A stretch of 25,502 nt of DNA, from NCBI GenBank assembly GCA_964639275.1, contig CAZXCQ010000056.1, forward strand, positions 1-25,502. Direction: 5' to 3'. The stretch comes from CAZXCQ01 sp964639275 (lineage in GTDB: Bacteria; Desulfobacterota; DSM-4660; Desulfatiglandales; Desulfatiglandaceae). Shown one piece after another: positions 7,759-15,324 of the stretch (within the stretch, counting starts at the first letter, position 1; each line of letters opens with the position of its first letter). Both the position numbers and the translations under genes were made by a program. The notes beneath the pieces are model-generated. The model was given only the letters and a program-made list of their open reading frames with translations, was not told the DNA's origin and made no database searches.

Positions 7759-10416
7759 CTAATTCCCCTGGGCCAGTGCTGCCTTGATCTTATCCGGGGT
7801 GGCTGGCAAAACATAGATCCTGACGCCACATGCGTCCTTTATGGCGTTGATCACCGCCGGCGCCGTGGAAACCATGGTCATCTCGCCGATGCCCGTTGAC
7901 CCCAGGGTTCCCTTTTTTCGAGGGGTTTCCCTGGGGGTAATGATTTCCATATCAAAAGCGGTTTTCATGGTTGGGAATTTGAAGGTGACCCAGTCTTTGG
8001 TCTGACCAGGGACATATTCCTCCCTGAGCGCAAATCCCACACCCTGGTCCATGCCCCCCTCTAACTGACCCTCCAGGTTTTGGGGGTGGATCACCGGACC
8101 GGGATCCACAGCCGTGGTCATCTTGATGACCCTGACCTCGCCGGTCTCCGTATTCACTTCCACTTCCGCCATCTGGATGTTTTGGACCTGAGACTCAAAG
8201 GTTGGACCCTGTCCGGTTCGCGGGTCCAGATCCCCCTCGGCGACATTCTTTTTCCCGATAAAGCGGATCGGTTTGCCGGCCGTTCTAAGCCCTTCATAGT
8301 CCGTAACGCCCGCCTCTGTCATGGCCGCCTTCATCTGTTCGATGGCATTGACAAGGGCGCCGCCGATCATATAGGTAACCCTGCTACCGGCCGCAGGACC
8401 GGTTTCGGTTGTCTGATCGGTACTTCGGGTGACCAGCCGGACCTTTTCCATTGGCAGGTCCAGAAGGTGGGCCGCGATCTGTGTGAGCATGGAATCGTTC
8501 CCTTCACCCGGATCAGCGGCTGCGGCATAGATGGTGATGCCCTCATCGGGATCGCGCTCCACGGCCACCATGGCCGCGTCTCCGGGCTGCGCAATGCCAA
8601 AGGCGTGGCAGGCCAGTCCGACCCCACGGCGGATGGGGCCGTCCCTGAAGGAGGCCGCCTCCTTCCTGGCCCGTTCGTAATGGGGCCGGATATCCTCGCA
8701 GAGCGCCTGAAAAGGCCACTGCTCCATAATTGCGCCGGTGGAGACGCTCTGGCCCGGCACAAGTACGTTCTTGAGACGGAATTCGAGGGGATCGATCCCC
8801 ATCTTGTCGGCCAGCATGTCCACGGCTGACTCCAGGGCAAAGGTGACCTGCGGGGGCCCGGCCCCACGGGCAGCGCCCCCTGCGGCGTTATTGGTATAGA
8901 CCAGTTGGGCCAGGGCCTGGATATTGGGGATGTTGTAGCAACCCGACAGCATCTGGAGTGACCTGATCGCAACCACAATTCCCAGGATCTGGTATGCGCC
9001 ATTATCGATGACAAAGTCATTGACATAGGCGGTGAGTTTTCCGTCCTTGTTCGCACCCAGCTTGACCTTCATAGCGAAGGGATGGCGTTTTGAGGTCAGG
9101 AGCATGGACTCATGGAGGCTGGGGATATAGCGGACGGCCCGCTTGAAGTGGAGGGATGCTGCTCCGGCAATGGCTTCAGAGGTGATGGCCGCCTTGATAC
9201 CGAACTGCCCGCCGCAATAAGCCTCCTCATAGCGCATGTTTTCCCACCCCAGGGCCTCCTGCAACATGGCCATATGGGTGTGGATCATGATGCTCCGACC
9301 GATCACCACGAGCAGGGCCTCCTCGCCTTCCCCTTCGAGATAGGCCACACAGGCCTCCGGCTCCAGAGGGGCCTGATGATTCATCTGGGTGAAAAACTCA
9401 GCCTCCACCACGGCAGCCGATTCTGCCAGGGCCTTTTGGGCGTCTCCCTTGATCTGGGGCTGTCCATAGCAGAGATTGGGATACTCGGCATGGATCTGGA
9501 CGGCGCCATCGGCAAGGGCCTCCGACGGGGTCATCATCACCGGCAATGGATCGTACTCTATTTTGACGGCCCGTGCCGCGGACTGGGCCTGGGCCTTGGT
9601 GCCGGCCGCCACCACGAGGATGGGATCACCCAGGCATCGGACTTTATCCTCGCACAGGACGGGTTGGTCATCGAATATGAATTTTATCCGATTGGTCCCT
9701 TTGATGTCCTTGGCCGTCATGACACCGATCACACCGGGCATCTGTTCGGCCTCAGAGGTGTCAATGGATTTGATGAGGGCATGATGCTCAATGCTCCGAA
9801 CCACGGCCAGCTCTGCCGCATCCTGAAAATGGATGTCCGCGGTGAACTCTGCGATGCCGCAGGCCTTGAGCATGGACGAGGGCCGGGGATGGGATACGCC
9901 GATCATACCCGCTTTGGGGCCAGGCCGAACCTCTTCCGGGGTGATCTCACCCCGAAGGAAGCGGCCTGCCAGCTTGACTGCATCGATGATCTTGACATAG
10001 CCGGTGCAGCGGCACAGGTTTCGTTCCAGGGCCTCCTTGATCTCCTCCGGGTTTGGGTCCGGGTTCCGGTCGAGCAGGGCCTTGGCAACCATGATCATAC
10101 CCGGTATGCAGTAGCCGCACTGGATCGCGCCCGAAATCACAAAGGCCTCCTGGATGAGGTGAGGATTGTCTGGCGTGCCCAGGCCTTCCACCGTGATGAT
10201 CTCGGCGCCGTCCAGGCTCACCACCTTTCTTAGGCAGGAGCGGGCCGCTTCTCCATTGACAATGACCGTACAGGCCCCGCACTGACCCTTACGGTCGCAG
10301 GACTGTTTTGCCCCGGTCAGATAGAGATCCTCACGCAAAAGATCCAGCAAAACCCTGTCATTATCGACCACAAATTGTCTCAAAACGCCGTTTATCACCA
10401 AGTTCACCTTCTTCAT
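7759..10416 (-). CDS. Molybdenum hydroxylase, aldehyde oxidoreductase (Mop) type, [2Fe-2S]2-Mo single chain
   Basis: 885-aa cytoplasmic molybdo-flavin-free hydroxylase resembling Desulfovibrio aldehyde oxidoreductase. Residues 1-80 are a plant-type ferredoxin domain with Cys40, Cys46, Cys49 and Cys61; 85-155 form the helical second cluster domain (CGYC 100-103, CRC 135-137). From about 175 the molybdopterin domain follows: GGQFGIKA, GGAARGAGPPQ and, near the C-terminus, GSTGIGEMT, whose Glu845 is the catalytic base of the family. There is no FAD domain, as in Mop. The first cluster spacing is CX5CX2C and not the usual CX4CX2C. ATG 10416 is chosen because AGGAGGT precedes it; a GTG at 10422 sits inside that motif. 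Substrate (aldehyde, purine or another heterocycle) and metal (Mo or W) cannot be told from sequence. It is the first gene of the operon with tusE and the desulfurase, and is controlled from the divergent region upstream. Confidence 0.92.
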   Translation of the reverse strand: MKKVNLVINGVLRQFVVDNDRVLLDLLREDLYLTGAKQSCDRKGQCGACTVIVNGEAARSCLRKVVSLDGAEIITVEGLGTPDNPHLIQEAFVISGAIQCGYCIPGMIMVAKALLDRNPDPNPEEIKEALERNLCRCTGYVKIIDAVKLAGRFLRGEITPEEVRPGPKAGMIGVSHPRPSSMLKACGIAEFTADIHFQDAAELAVVRSIEHHALIKSIDTSEAEQMPGVIGVMTAKDIKGTNRIKFIFDDQPVLCEDKVRCLGDPILVVAAGTKAQAQSAARAVKIEYDPLPVMMTPSEALADGAVQIHAEYPNLCYGQPQIKGDAQKALAESAAVVEAEFFTQMNHQAPLEPEACVAYLEGEGEEALLVVIGRSIMIHTHMAMLQEALGWENMRYEEAYCGGQFGIKAAITSEAIAGAASLHFKRAVRYIPSLHESMLLTSKRHPFAMKVKLGANKDGKLTAYVNDFVIDNGAYQILGIVVAIRSLQMLSGCYNIPNIQALAQLVYTNNAAGGAARGAGPPQVTFALESAVDMLADKMGIDPLEFRLKNVLVPGQSVSTGAIMEQWPFQALCEDIRPHYERARKEAASFRDGPIRRGVGLACHAFGIAQPGDAAMVAVERDPDEGITIYAAAADPGEGNDSMLTQIAAHLLDLPMEKVRLVTRSTDQTTETGPAAGSRVTYMIGGALVNAIEQMKAAMTEAGVTDYEGLRTAGKPIRFIGKKNVAEGDLDPRTGQGPTFESQVQNIQMAEVEVNTETGEVRVIKMTTAVDPGPVIHPQNLEGQLEGGMDQGVGFALREEYVPGQTKDWVTFKFPTMKTAFDMEIITPRETPRKKGTLGSTGIGEMTMVSTAPAVINAIKDACGVRIYVLPATPDKIKAALAQGN

Positions 10417-10526
10417 GACCACCTCCTATCTGATTTTTTCCTGTTCCTATTTGTCTTTCTTTGCCCCCATTCGACCTTTTTTTCCTTGGGTTGAGACCAT
10501 GAAAGCAAATAGATACTCAAACTTTC

Positions 10527-10554
10527 CTTATATCAGACCAGATATAAGAGTCAA
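10527..10554 (-). promoter_or_regulatory. Promoter of the Mo-hydroxylase operon with operator 1
   Basis: Minus-strand TTGACT (10554-10549) and TATAAG (10532-10527) are 16 bases apart. The region from spacer to -10 is a perfect inverted repeat, CTTATATC (10527-10534) and GATATAAG (10541-10548) around a six-base gap. A dimer bound here would block the promoter, so repression is expected. Confidence 0.6.
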
Positions 10555-10591
10555 CAAAAAAACGCCATTTTCCTTCCGGTAGATATTTTTG

Positions 10592-10634
10592 TTGACAGGC
10601 GTCTTGACTTTTGTATATATCAATATTGATATAT
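10592..10634 (+). promoter_or_regulatory. Promoter of the 10752 gene with operator 2
   Basis: Plus-strand -35 candidates TTGACA (10592-10597) and TTGACT (10604-10609) can be paired with ATATAT (10615-10620) or TTGATA (10626-10631). A perfect 20-base palindrome at 10615-10634, with halves ATATATC and GATATAT around AATATT, covers the -10. Its core, TATATC-N6-GATATA, equals that of operator 1, 87 bases away centre to centre. Confidence 0.6.
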
Positions 10635-10751
10635 GACTTAATTGATAATGTAAGTTATTTAATGTCCATTTGTAGCTGGCAGAATTTAGAGATGAGACTA
10701 TAAATGGTGTAGAGTATTAAATGGTTACTTTTGAACCCAAGGGATAAAAGA

Positions 10752-11519
10752 ATGTGTGCGACATTGAATGCATCAAAGGATTTCATAGACCCTTCCCTTC
10801 TAATGGGAGGGGAATACGACAAAGATGTACCAGGCCTGATGGAGTTTAATGATTTACTGGAGAGGGACTCATGTCCAACCAGGCTTAATGAGGCCTTGCT
10901 GGAAAAAAGGTTAAATGAACTTGAGGCGGTCTGCCCGATAGGGGGGGAGATTTATTGGTTGACCATTGCCCGAATCAACGAACTCACCCTGTTGTGTGCC
11001 GCCAACTATGCAGACAATTGTGAGTTTAGCGGAGTCGGGGATCTCCTGCTTAACCCGAGACGCGTACTGGTCCATATCAGAGGGATGTCAGGGCCGGTGA
11101 TCAAGAAAAGACATTTGAGCCTTACGGAGCAGTTTGGAGACGTTGCCGCGACAAGGGGAGGGGTTATCGCCTGGCTTAAGAACGAAACGGTCCTTGAGAT
11201 CAAGGAAAAAGCCCTTTTGCCTCATCTATATGACAAATTGGACGGTTCTGGAGTTGTTTCGCATGAATACCTGGATTCAGTCAACGACCGTATGAGAAAG
11301 ATAGCGGATGTAACCGGCCTTCTTGCATCCATACATCTCCCCAAGGGTCTCCATTTTTATCAATGGCTTAGACACGCCAGCGATTCGGATCGAGAATTTG
11401 TTGAGTCGAAGCTATGCAGATTCGATACAGAGATATTTTCCGAGTTGGGCCACGAGCTTGAGCAGCTTTTTCAGATGAGGGGATATGTCACCAGGTTTTT
11501 GGGCAAAAGCAACGTATAG
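10752..11519 (+). CDS. Hypothetical 255-aa protein, divergent from the Mo-hydroxylase operon
   Basis: I do not recognise this protein. It is a soluble 255-aa product with no signal peptide, membrane segment or visible helix-turn-helix. Notable parts are a Leu/Glu-rich helix (RLNELEAVCPIGGEIYW), a hydrophobic NELTLLCAANYADNCEF segment, LNPRRVLVHIRGMSGPVIK and a helical C-terminal third (FSELGHELEQLFQM). Five Cys are scattered, with no metal-site spacing. ATG 10752 has AAGGGA seven bases upstream; a TTG at 10731 is possible. Sharing the operator sequence with the Mo-hydroxylase promoter makes a role in the same regulon likely, for example accessory factor or sensor, but nothing in the sequence proves it. 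The porin gene follows after 157 bases. Confidence 0.6.
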   Translation: MCATLNASKDFIDPSLLMGGEYDKDVPGLMEFNDLLERDSCPTRLNEALLEKRLNELEAVCPIGGEIYWLTIARINELTLLCAANYADNCEFSGVGDLLLNPRRVLVHIRGMSGPVIKKRHLSLTEQFGDVAATRGGVIAWLKNETVLEIKEKALLPHLYDKLDGSGVVSHEYLDSVNDRMRKIADVTGLLASIHLPKGLHFYQWLRHASDSDREFVESKLCRFDTEIFSELGHELEQLFQMRGYVTRFLGKSNV

Positions 11520-11529
11520 GCGAACCGTT

Positions 11530-11563
11530 TCTTCGATGCCACAGTCTCTTTTTTGATCGAAGA
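11530..11563. repeat. Inverted repeat between the unknown gene and the porin
   Basis: TCTTCGAT (11530-11537) and ATCGAAGA (11556-11563) are perfect complements around an 18-base loop that holds a run of six T. It could be an operator or an inefficient terminator; the T-run is in the loop, not after the stem. Confidence 0.3.
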
Positions 11564-11676
11564 CGACTTTCACATTGGAAGGGCCTTTTTCCGACTGTTT
11601 AATGGGATTCATCTATTCAGAAACCGATACTTAACCTGCGTTCTTGACGCATAACTGGACCATCACGGTGAGGATA

Positions 11677-13224
11677 ATGAAACCAAAAAGCGTCTGTATA
11701 ATCGTGATCCTTCTGGGTTATCTCCTGTTTGCAATACCTAAGACATCTCCAGCAGAGAACCAGGCACTCGAGCAGCTTTTGGAGATTTTCCAGAAAAAGG
11801 GGCTAATCAGTTCGGAGGAGGTCCTCAGGGTCAAAGAGAGCATTGCCAAGGACAAGGCTAGACTCCAGAAGAAGGAAAAGGAACTCGATGAAAGGGAAAA
11901 GGCCGTTATTGAAAGAGAAGAGGCCTTGAAGCAGAGAGAAGAACGCCTTGGAACCAGGGACGAACAGCGGCGTGAAGAGGCGTTTGTCCCGGCAGCATCG
12001 GACATGCCGAAAGTGGAGGCCAAATTTGAAGAAGGCTTCTGGCTCACAACAAAAGACAAAGACAAGTTTTCCCTTCGTATTGGCGGCACCCTTCAGGCCG
12101 ATTACCGGCATTATGATTACGGAGACATTGACCCACAGAAGAACGGGTTTGATATTCGACGGGCCCGGCTGTTCTTGATGGGGGACATATACAAGTATAT
12201 TGGCTATCGCTTCCTCTACGAGTTTCAAGGGGCGAGCAGCCGCAAGCTCCTGGATGCCTATGTGAATGTGCGGCTATTTCCCTTCCTCAATTTCAGGATC
12301 GGTCAGTTCAAATCGCCATTCAGCTTGCAGTGGTACACCCTGGATACGAACCTCTACTTTAATGAACGGGCCATGGGAATAGCCCTGACACCGCTGAGGG
12401 ATGTCGGACTTATGTACTATGGAGAGGCCTGGAAGGAGAGGATCGATTGCCGGCTGGGCGTGTTTAACGGAGACGGAGGAGACGATGCCACAGGCGGGGA
12501 AACGGACGATCCGGTCCTCACGGGAAGACTCGTGTTGTCTCCATTTAAGAACCGAAATATCCCGCTGTTCGATCAGTTTCAGATTGGGGGATCGTTCAAT
12601 TTCGGTCGGATGGGCCGAAATAATGTTCAAATCCAGGCCAAGACAGCGGGCATGACCACCTTTTTTGATGTCCAGGCAAACAAGAAGTTCACGGTCATAC
12701 AAAGTGCAGGCGAGCAGATCCGAACAGGCCTGGAGTTGGGGTGGGCCTATGGCCCTCTGATGCTCAATGCGGAGTATATCCATCTCCTCTTTAGAGACGT
12801 GGAAACCAGTTCAGGCCGTTTTGATATCCCGGTGACTTCCTATTATGCCTCGCTTGTGTGGATGATTACGGGTGAGGAACCTGGATTTTATCGTGGCGTA
12901 CTAAAGCGGGTAAGGCCTCTGAGGCCCATTGGCGGCGGCGGATGGGGCGCCCTGGCCCTGGCACTTCGTTACGATGTATTCGAGGCTGATGAGTCGGTCT
13001 ACAAAAACGTCTTTGATCCCAAGTACGGCTATTCCGTTCGGGAGGCAAAGGCCTATACCATTGCCCTAAACTGGTATCTCAATACCTATGCCCGCTTCAT
13101 GATCGATGCCACGCGGACCAATTTTGACATGCCACTGCTTATCTACCGAGATGAGGTGGCGCACAGGACCCTCTATAGCGATCGTGAGGATGTCCTCACG
13201 GTCCGATTTCAGCTTCACTTTTAG
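11677..13224 (+). CDS. Phosphate-selective porin OprO/OprP family protein with N-terminal coiled coil
   Basis: Outer-membrane anion-type porin, 515 aa. It has a signal peptide (about 1-26, hydrophobic VCIIVILLGYLLFAI), an EKEL/REEAL-rich coiled coil at about 45-105 (Glu/Lys/Arg heptads) and then a 16-strand-type barrel starting at FSLRIGGTLQADYRHY. Family landmarks are the RRARLFLMGDIYKYIGYRF strand pair, the LRIGQFKSPFS-like segment FRIGQFKSPFSL, PLRDVGLMYYGE and a final aromatic strand ending LTVRFQLHF. The coiled coil probably trimerises or spans the periplasm. ATG 11677 is preferred over TTG 11644 because GTGAGG precedes it and the signal peptide starts there. Family members pass phosphate, polyphosphate or other oxyanions, so a molybdate or tungstate role is conceivable here but unproved. 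Confidence 0.88.
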   Translation: MKPKSVCIIVILLGYLLFAIPKTSPAENQALEQLLEIFQKKGLISSEEVLRVKESIAKDKARLQKKEKELDEREKAVIEREEALKQREERLGTRDEQRREEAFVPAASDMPKVEAKFEEGFWLTTKDKDKFSLRIGGTLQADYRHYDYGDIDPQKNGFDIRRARLFLMGDIYKYIGYRFLYEFQGASSRKLLDAYVNVRLFPFLNFRIGQFKSPFSLQWYTLDTNLYFNERAMGIALTPLRDVGLMYYGEAWKERIDCRLGVFNGDGGDDATGGETDDPVLTGRLVLSPFKNRNIPLFDQFQIGGSFNFGRMGRNNVQIQAKTAGMTTFFDVQANKKFTVIQSAGEQIRTGLELGWAYGPLMLNAEYIHLLFRDVETSSGRFDIPVTSYYASLVWMITGEEPGFYRGVLKRVRPLRPIGGGGWGALALALRYDVFEADESVYKNVFDPKYGYSVREAKAYTIALNWYLNTYARFMIDATRTNFDMPLLIYRDEVAHRTLYSDREDVLTVRFQLHF

Positions 13225-13318
13225 GTCTTGGGGGCTGAGACGCCTTCTAAGGGCCAAGGCCCCATTAAAAGACAAACAGCGTTTTGGGAGACTAATGGCT
13301 CGAGGAAAGGAGATAAAG

Positions 13319-15151
13319 ATGAAAAAGAGAAAAATGGGTTTCATTTTAGTTGTCTTTCTCATCGTGACAGGAATAGGGTCGGCGGTCTTTTCTGCCTATC
13401 ACCATGAAGGGGAACAGGATGCGGCCAACTTCCTGGCGGTTTATCCTGAAAAGGCAGGGACCAAGCTGGATCATTGCGCCCTATGCCACAGCGGCGGCAG
13501 CTACGAACAAAAGGGAAAAACGGTTACGGTGGGAAGTTGCCAGTGGTGCCATTATAGTTATGGGTATGATGGAAGCGGCAATATTCTGGACACCATGAAC
13601 GCCTATGGGACCCATTACCACGACCACGGGCGAAATGCCACGGCAGTAAAGGCCATTGAACCCCTTGATTCAGATGGTGATGGGTATTCCAATCTGCAGG
13701 AAATACAGGCCAACCGCTTCCCGGGCAATGCAGCGGATGATCCCAGCAAGGTCACCGCCCCGTTTCGCATCTACACCAGGGAACAGATCATGGCCCTTGG
13801 CCAGCACACACAGTTTCTCCTGATGAACACGTCGCGACAGGAGGACTTCTACGCCGAATACACAGGTGTCCCTGTTGAAGACCTGCTTCGGGATGCCGGT
13901 ATGCTTCCCGGAGCAACCGGAATCCTGGCTTACGCCCCCGATGGATGGTCTCAGTATCATCCCCTGACAAGCGACCCGGATCCAGAACTCTATCATATCT
14001 GGGGGACCTATCCTGCGTCGGTATACTATTATGATGTGGAGGCCGACGTGGCCCTGAACCCGACTGACGGATGGTGCGACTACAGTGCACCGTCTTGTGC
14101 AGGGCGAACCGCCCTTGACCCCATTGTGAATCCCAACGGTCTCAAAGTGATTTTGGCCTACAAACGGGAAGGGGTCCCCATGGACCCCGGTGCCCTCACT
14201 CCGGACAACAAACTGGACGGTGAAGGCCCTTTCCGGGTTGTGCCCCCACAAAAGGCCCCAAGCCCTCCGGACCAATCCAGCAGAGCCGCAAAACAGGAAG
14301 TGGTCTGGCCCTATAATTACGACTGGGATCACAACGCAGGCGCGGCAACAAGGACAGTTACGATCATCAAGGTGGAACCCCTTCCGACAGGCACGACCGA
14401 TATTGATGTGTTGGAGGCTGGCTGGGCCTATGTGGACCAGGAAAAGGTTGTGGTTTACGGGGCGCTGGACGGAACCGACTCCAATGGCAACGGGGTTCTG
14501 GACAGCGAAGAAGGGTCCGATCCATCAAAGGATTTTAACGGAGACGGCTTACCGGATTACCAGGATGTGAAAACGGCCCGGGTCCGGCAGGCAAACGGCG
14601 GCGGCCTGATCATGATTAACACATCGGCCGGCGCCCTGGCCAATGTCCAGGCATTGAACGCCGACGATCCCGCGGTTCCTCAATCAGGGAAGCCGCAGAT
14701 GAATTTCCCCTTTGGTACCGTGAAGTTCGGCATCACCGGTTTGAAGGCTGGGGAGAGCGTGACCGTCACCCTGGTATTTCCAGGCAATGTCTCCGCCACG
14801 TCATCTCTTTACAAAATCAGCACGGCCCCGGGATGGCACACCGTCCCCATAGGAAGCAGGGTTGGTAATGACACTATCTCTTTCACCCTCACGGACGGCG
14901 ATCCCCAGACAGATGCGGATGGAGTGGCTAACGGCGTTATTCAGGATCCTGTTGCGCTCGCAACTCCCGCAACCACATCCAGTGGAGGGGGGGGCGGCGG
15001 ATGTTTCATTGCGGCTTTGACCAACGGCCTTGGGTGGGAAAAAGGAGAAGGTCGGCTTGACTCAATCTCTGCCTTGACGTTGATGATATTCTCTCTTTTT
15101 CTAGTCAGCGGAATTGCCATAATCCTGTTAAAAGAGAAATCAAGGAAATAG
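13319..15151 (+). CDS. Exported diheme (GEGP-motif) multidomain protein with C-terminal sorting tail
   Basis: 610-aa exported protein. A signal anchor or peptide (1-25) leads to two c-type heme motifs, CALCH (53-57) and CQWCH (74-78), with His-rich THYHDH (99-103) as possible axial ligands. Next are a calcium-loop DSDGDGYSN (118-126), a region at 155-310 resembling a degenerate sulfite-oxidase-type molybdopterin fold (VPVEDLLRDAGM, ILAYKREGVP, GEGPFRVVPP), a second Ca motif DFNGDGLPDYQD (405-416), and a beta-rich choice-of-anchor-type domain (420-550). The C-terminus has the CTERM pattern: a six-Gly linker with Cys562, a hydrophobic helix (585-604) and basic KEKSRK. As I recall, databases name such proteins GEGP-motif diheme proteins. 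AAGGAG six bases before ATG 13319 decides the start. It probably shares a transcript with the porin gene. An extracytoplasmic electron-transfer role is inferred. Confidence 0.8.
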   Translation: MKKRKMGFILVVFLIVTGIGSAVFSAYHHEGEQDAANFLAVYPEKAGTKLDHCALCHSGGSYEQKGKTVTVGSCQWCHYSYGYDGSGNILDTMNAYGTHYHDHGRNATAVKAIEPLDSDGDGYSNLQEIQANRFPGNAADDPSKVTAPFRIYTREQIMALGQHTQFLLMNTSRQEDFYAEYTGVPVEDLLRDAGMLPGATGILAYAPDGWSQYHPLTSDPDPELYHIWGTYPASVYYYDVEADVALNPTDGWCDYSAPSCAGRTALDPIVNPNGLKVILAYKREGVPMDPGALTPDNKLDGEGPFRVVPPQKAPSPPDQSSRAAKQEVVWPYNYDWDHNAGAATRTVTIIKVEPLPTGTTDIDVLEAGWAYVDQEKVVVYGALDGTDSNGNGVLDSEEGSDPSKDFNGDGLPDYQDVKTARVRQANGGGLIMINTSAGALANVQALNADDPAVPQSGKPQMNFPFGTVKFGITGLKAGESVTVTLVFPGNVSATSSLYKISTAPGWHTVPIGSRVGNDTISFTLTDGDPQTDADGVANGVIQDPVALATPATTSSGGGGGGCFIAALTNGLGWEKGEGRLDSISALTLMIFSLFLVSGIAIILLKEKSRK

Positions 15152-15238
15152 GGGCGGATGGCCAAAGACCAAGCGGCCTGTGTGGCAATTCCCTTCCCGA
15201 AAGGATGGCTTGAAGACAATGCCGCGTAAAAAGGTTTC

Positions 15239-15265
15239 TTGACAGAATGTGAACCCCGATATAGG
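15239..15265 (+). promoter_or_regulatory. Possible promoter of the DUF362 gene
   Basis: TTGACA (15239-15244) is followed by TATAGG (15260-15265) with a short 15-base spacer, 60 bases before the DUF362 start. The -35 is perfect; the -10 and spacing are weak. Confidence 0.35.
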
Positions 15266-15324
15266 CTCTTTTCATTCAAAACCGACTTGCCACCAACAAA
15301 GGCCTGTGGAGGGGGTGAAAAACC

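Larger units (their letters stand above)
10417..10751. other. Divergent regulatory region with two matching operators
   Basis: 335 bases without a gene between the Mo-hydroxylase operon (minus) and the unknown gene at 10752 (plus). It contains two divergent sigma70-like promoters, each overlapped by an inverted repeat with identical half-sites (separate entries). Both promoters probably answer to one dimeric regulator that is not encoded in the window. Confidence 0.7.

Noticed and set aside
7759..10416. Long open frames on the plus strand at 8080-8829 and 9112-10233
   Set aside because: They lie antisense to the Mo hydroxylase, have no family motifs, and are shadows of GC-rich codons on the other strand.
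13106..13318. Upstream extension of the diheme protein frame into the porin gene
   Set aside because: It overlaps porin coding sequence; ATG 13319 has AAGGAG and begins the signal peptide.
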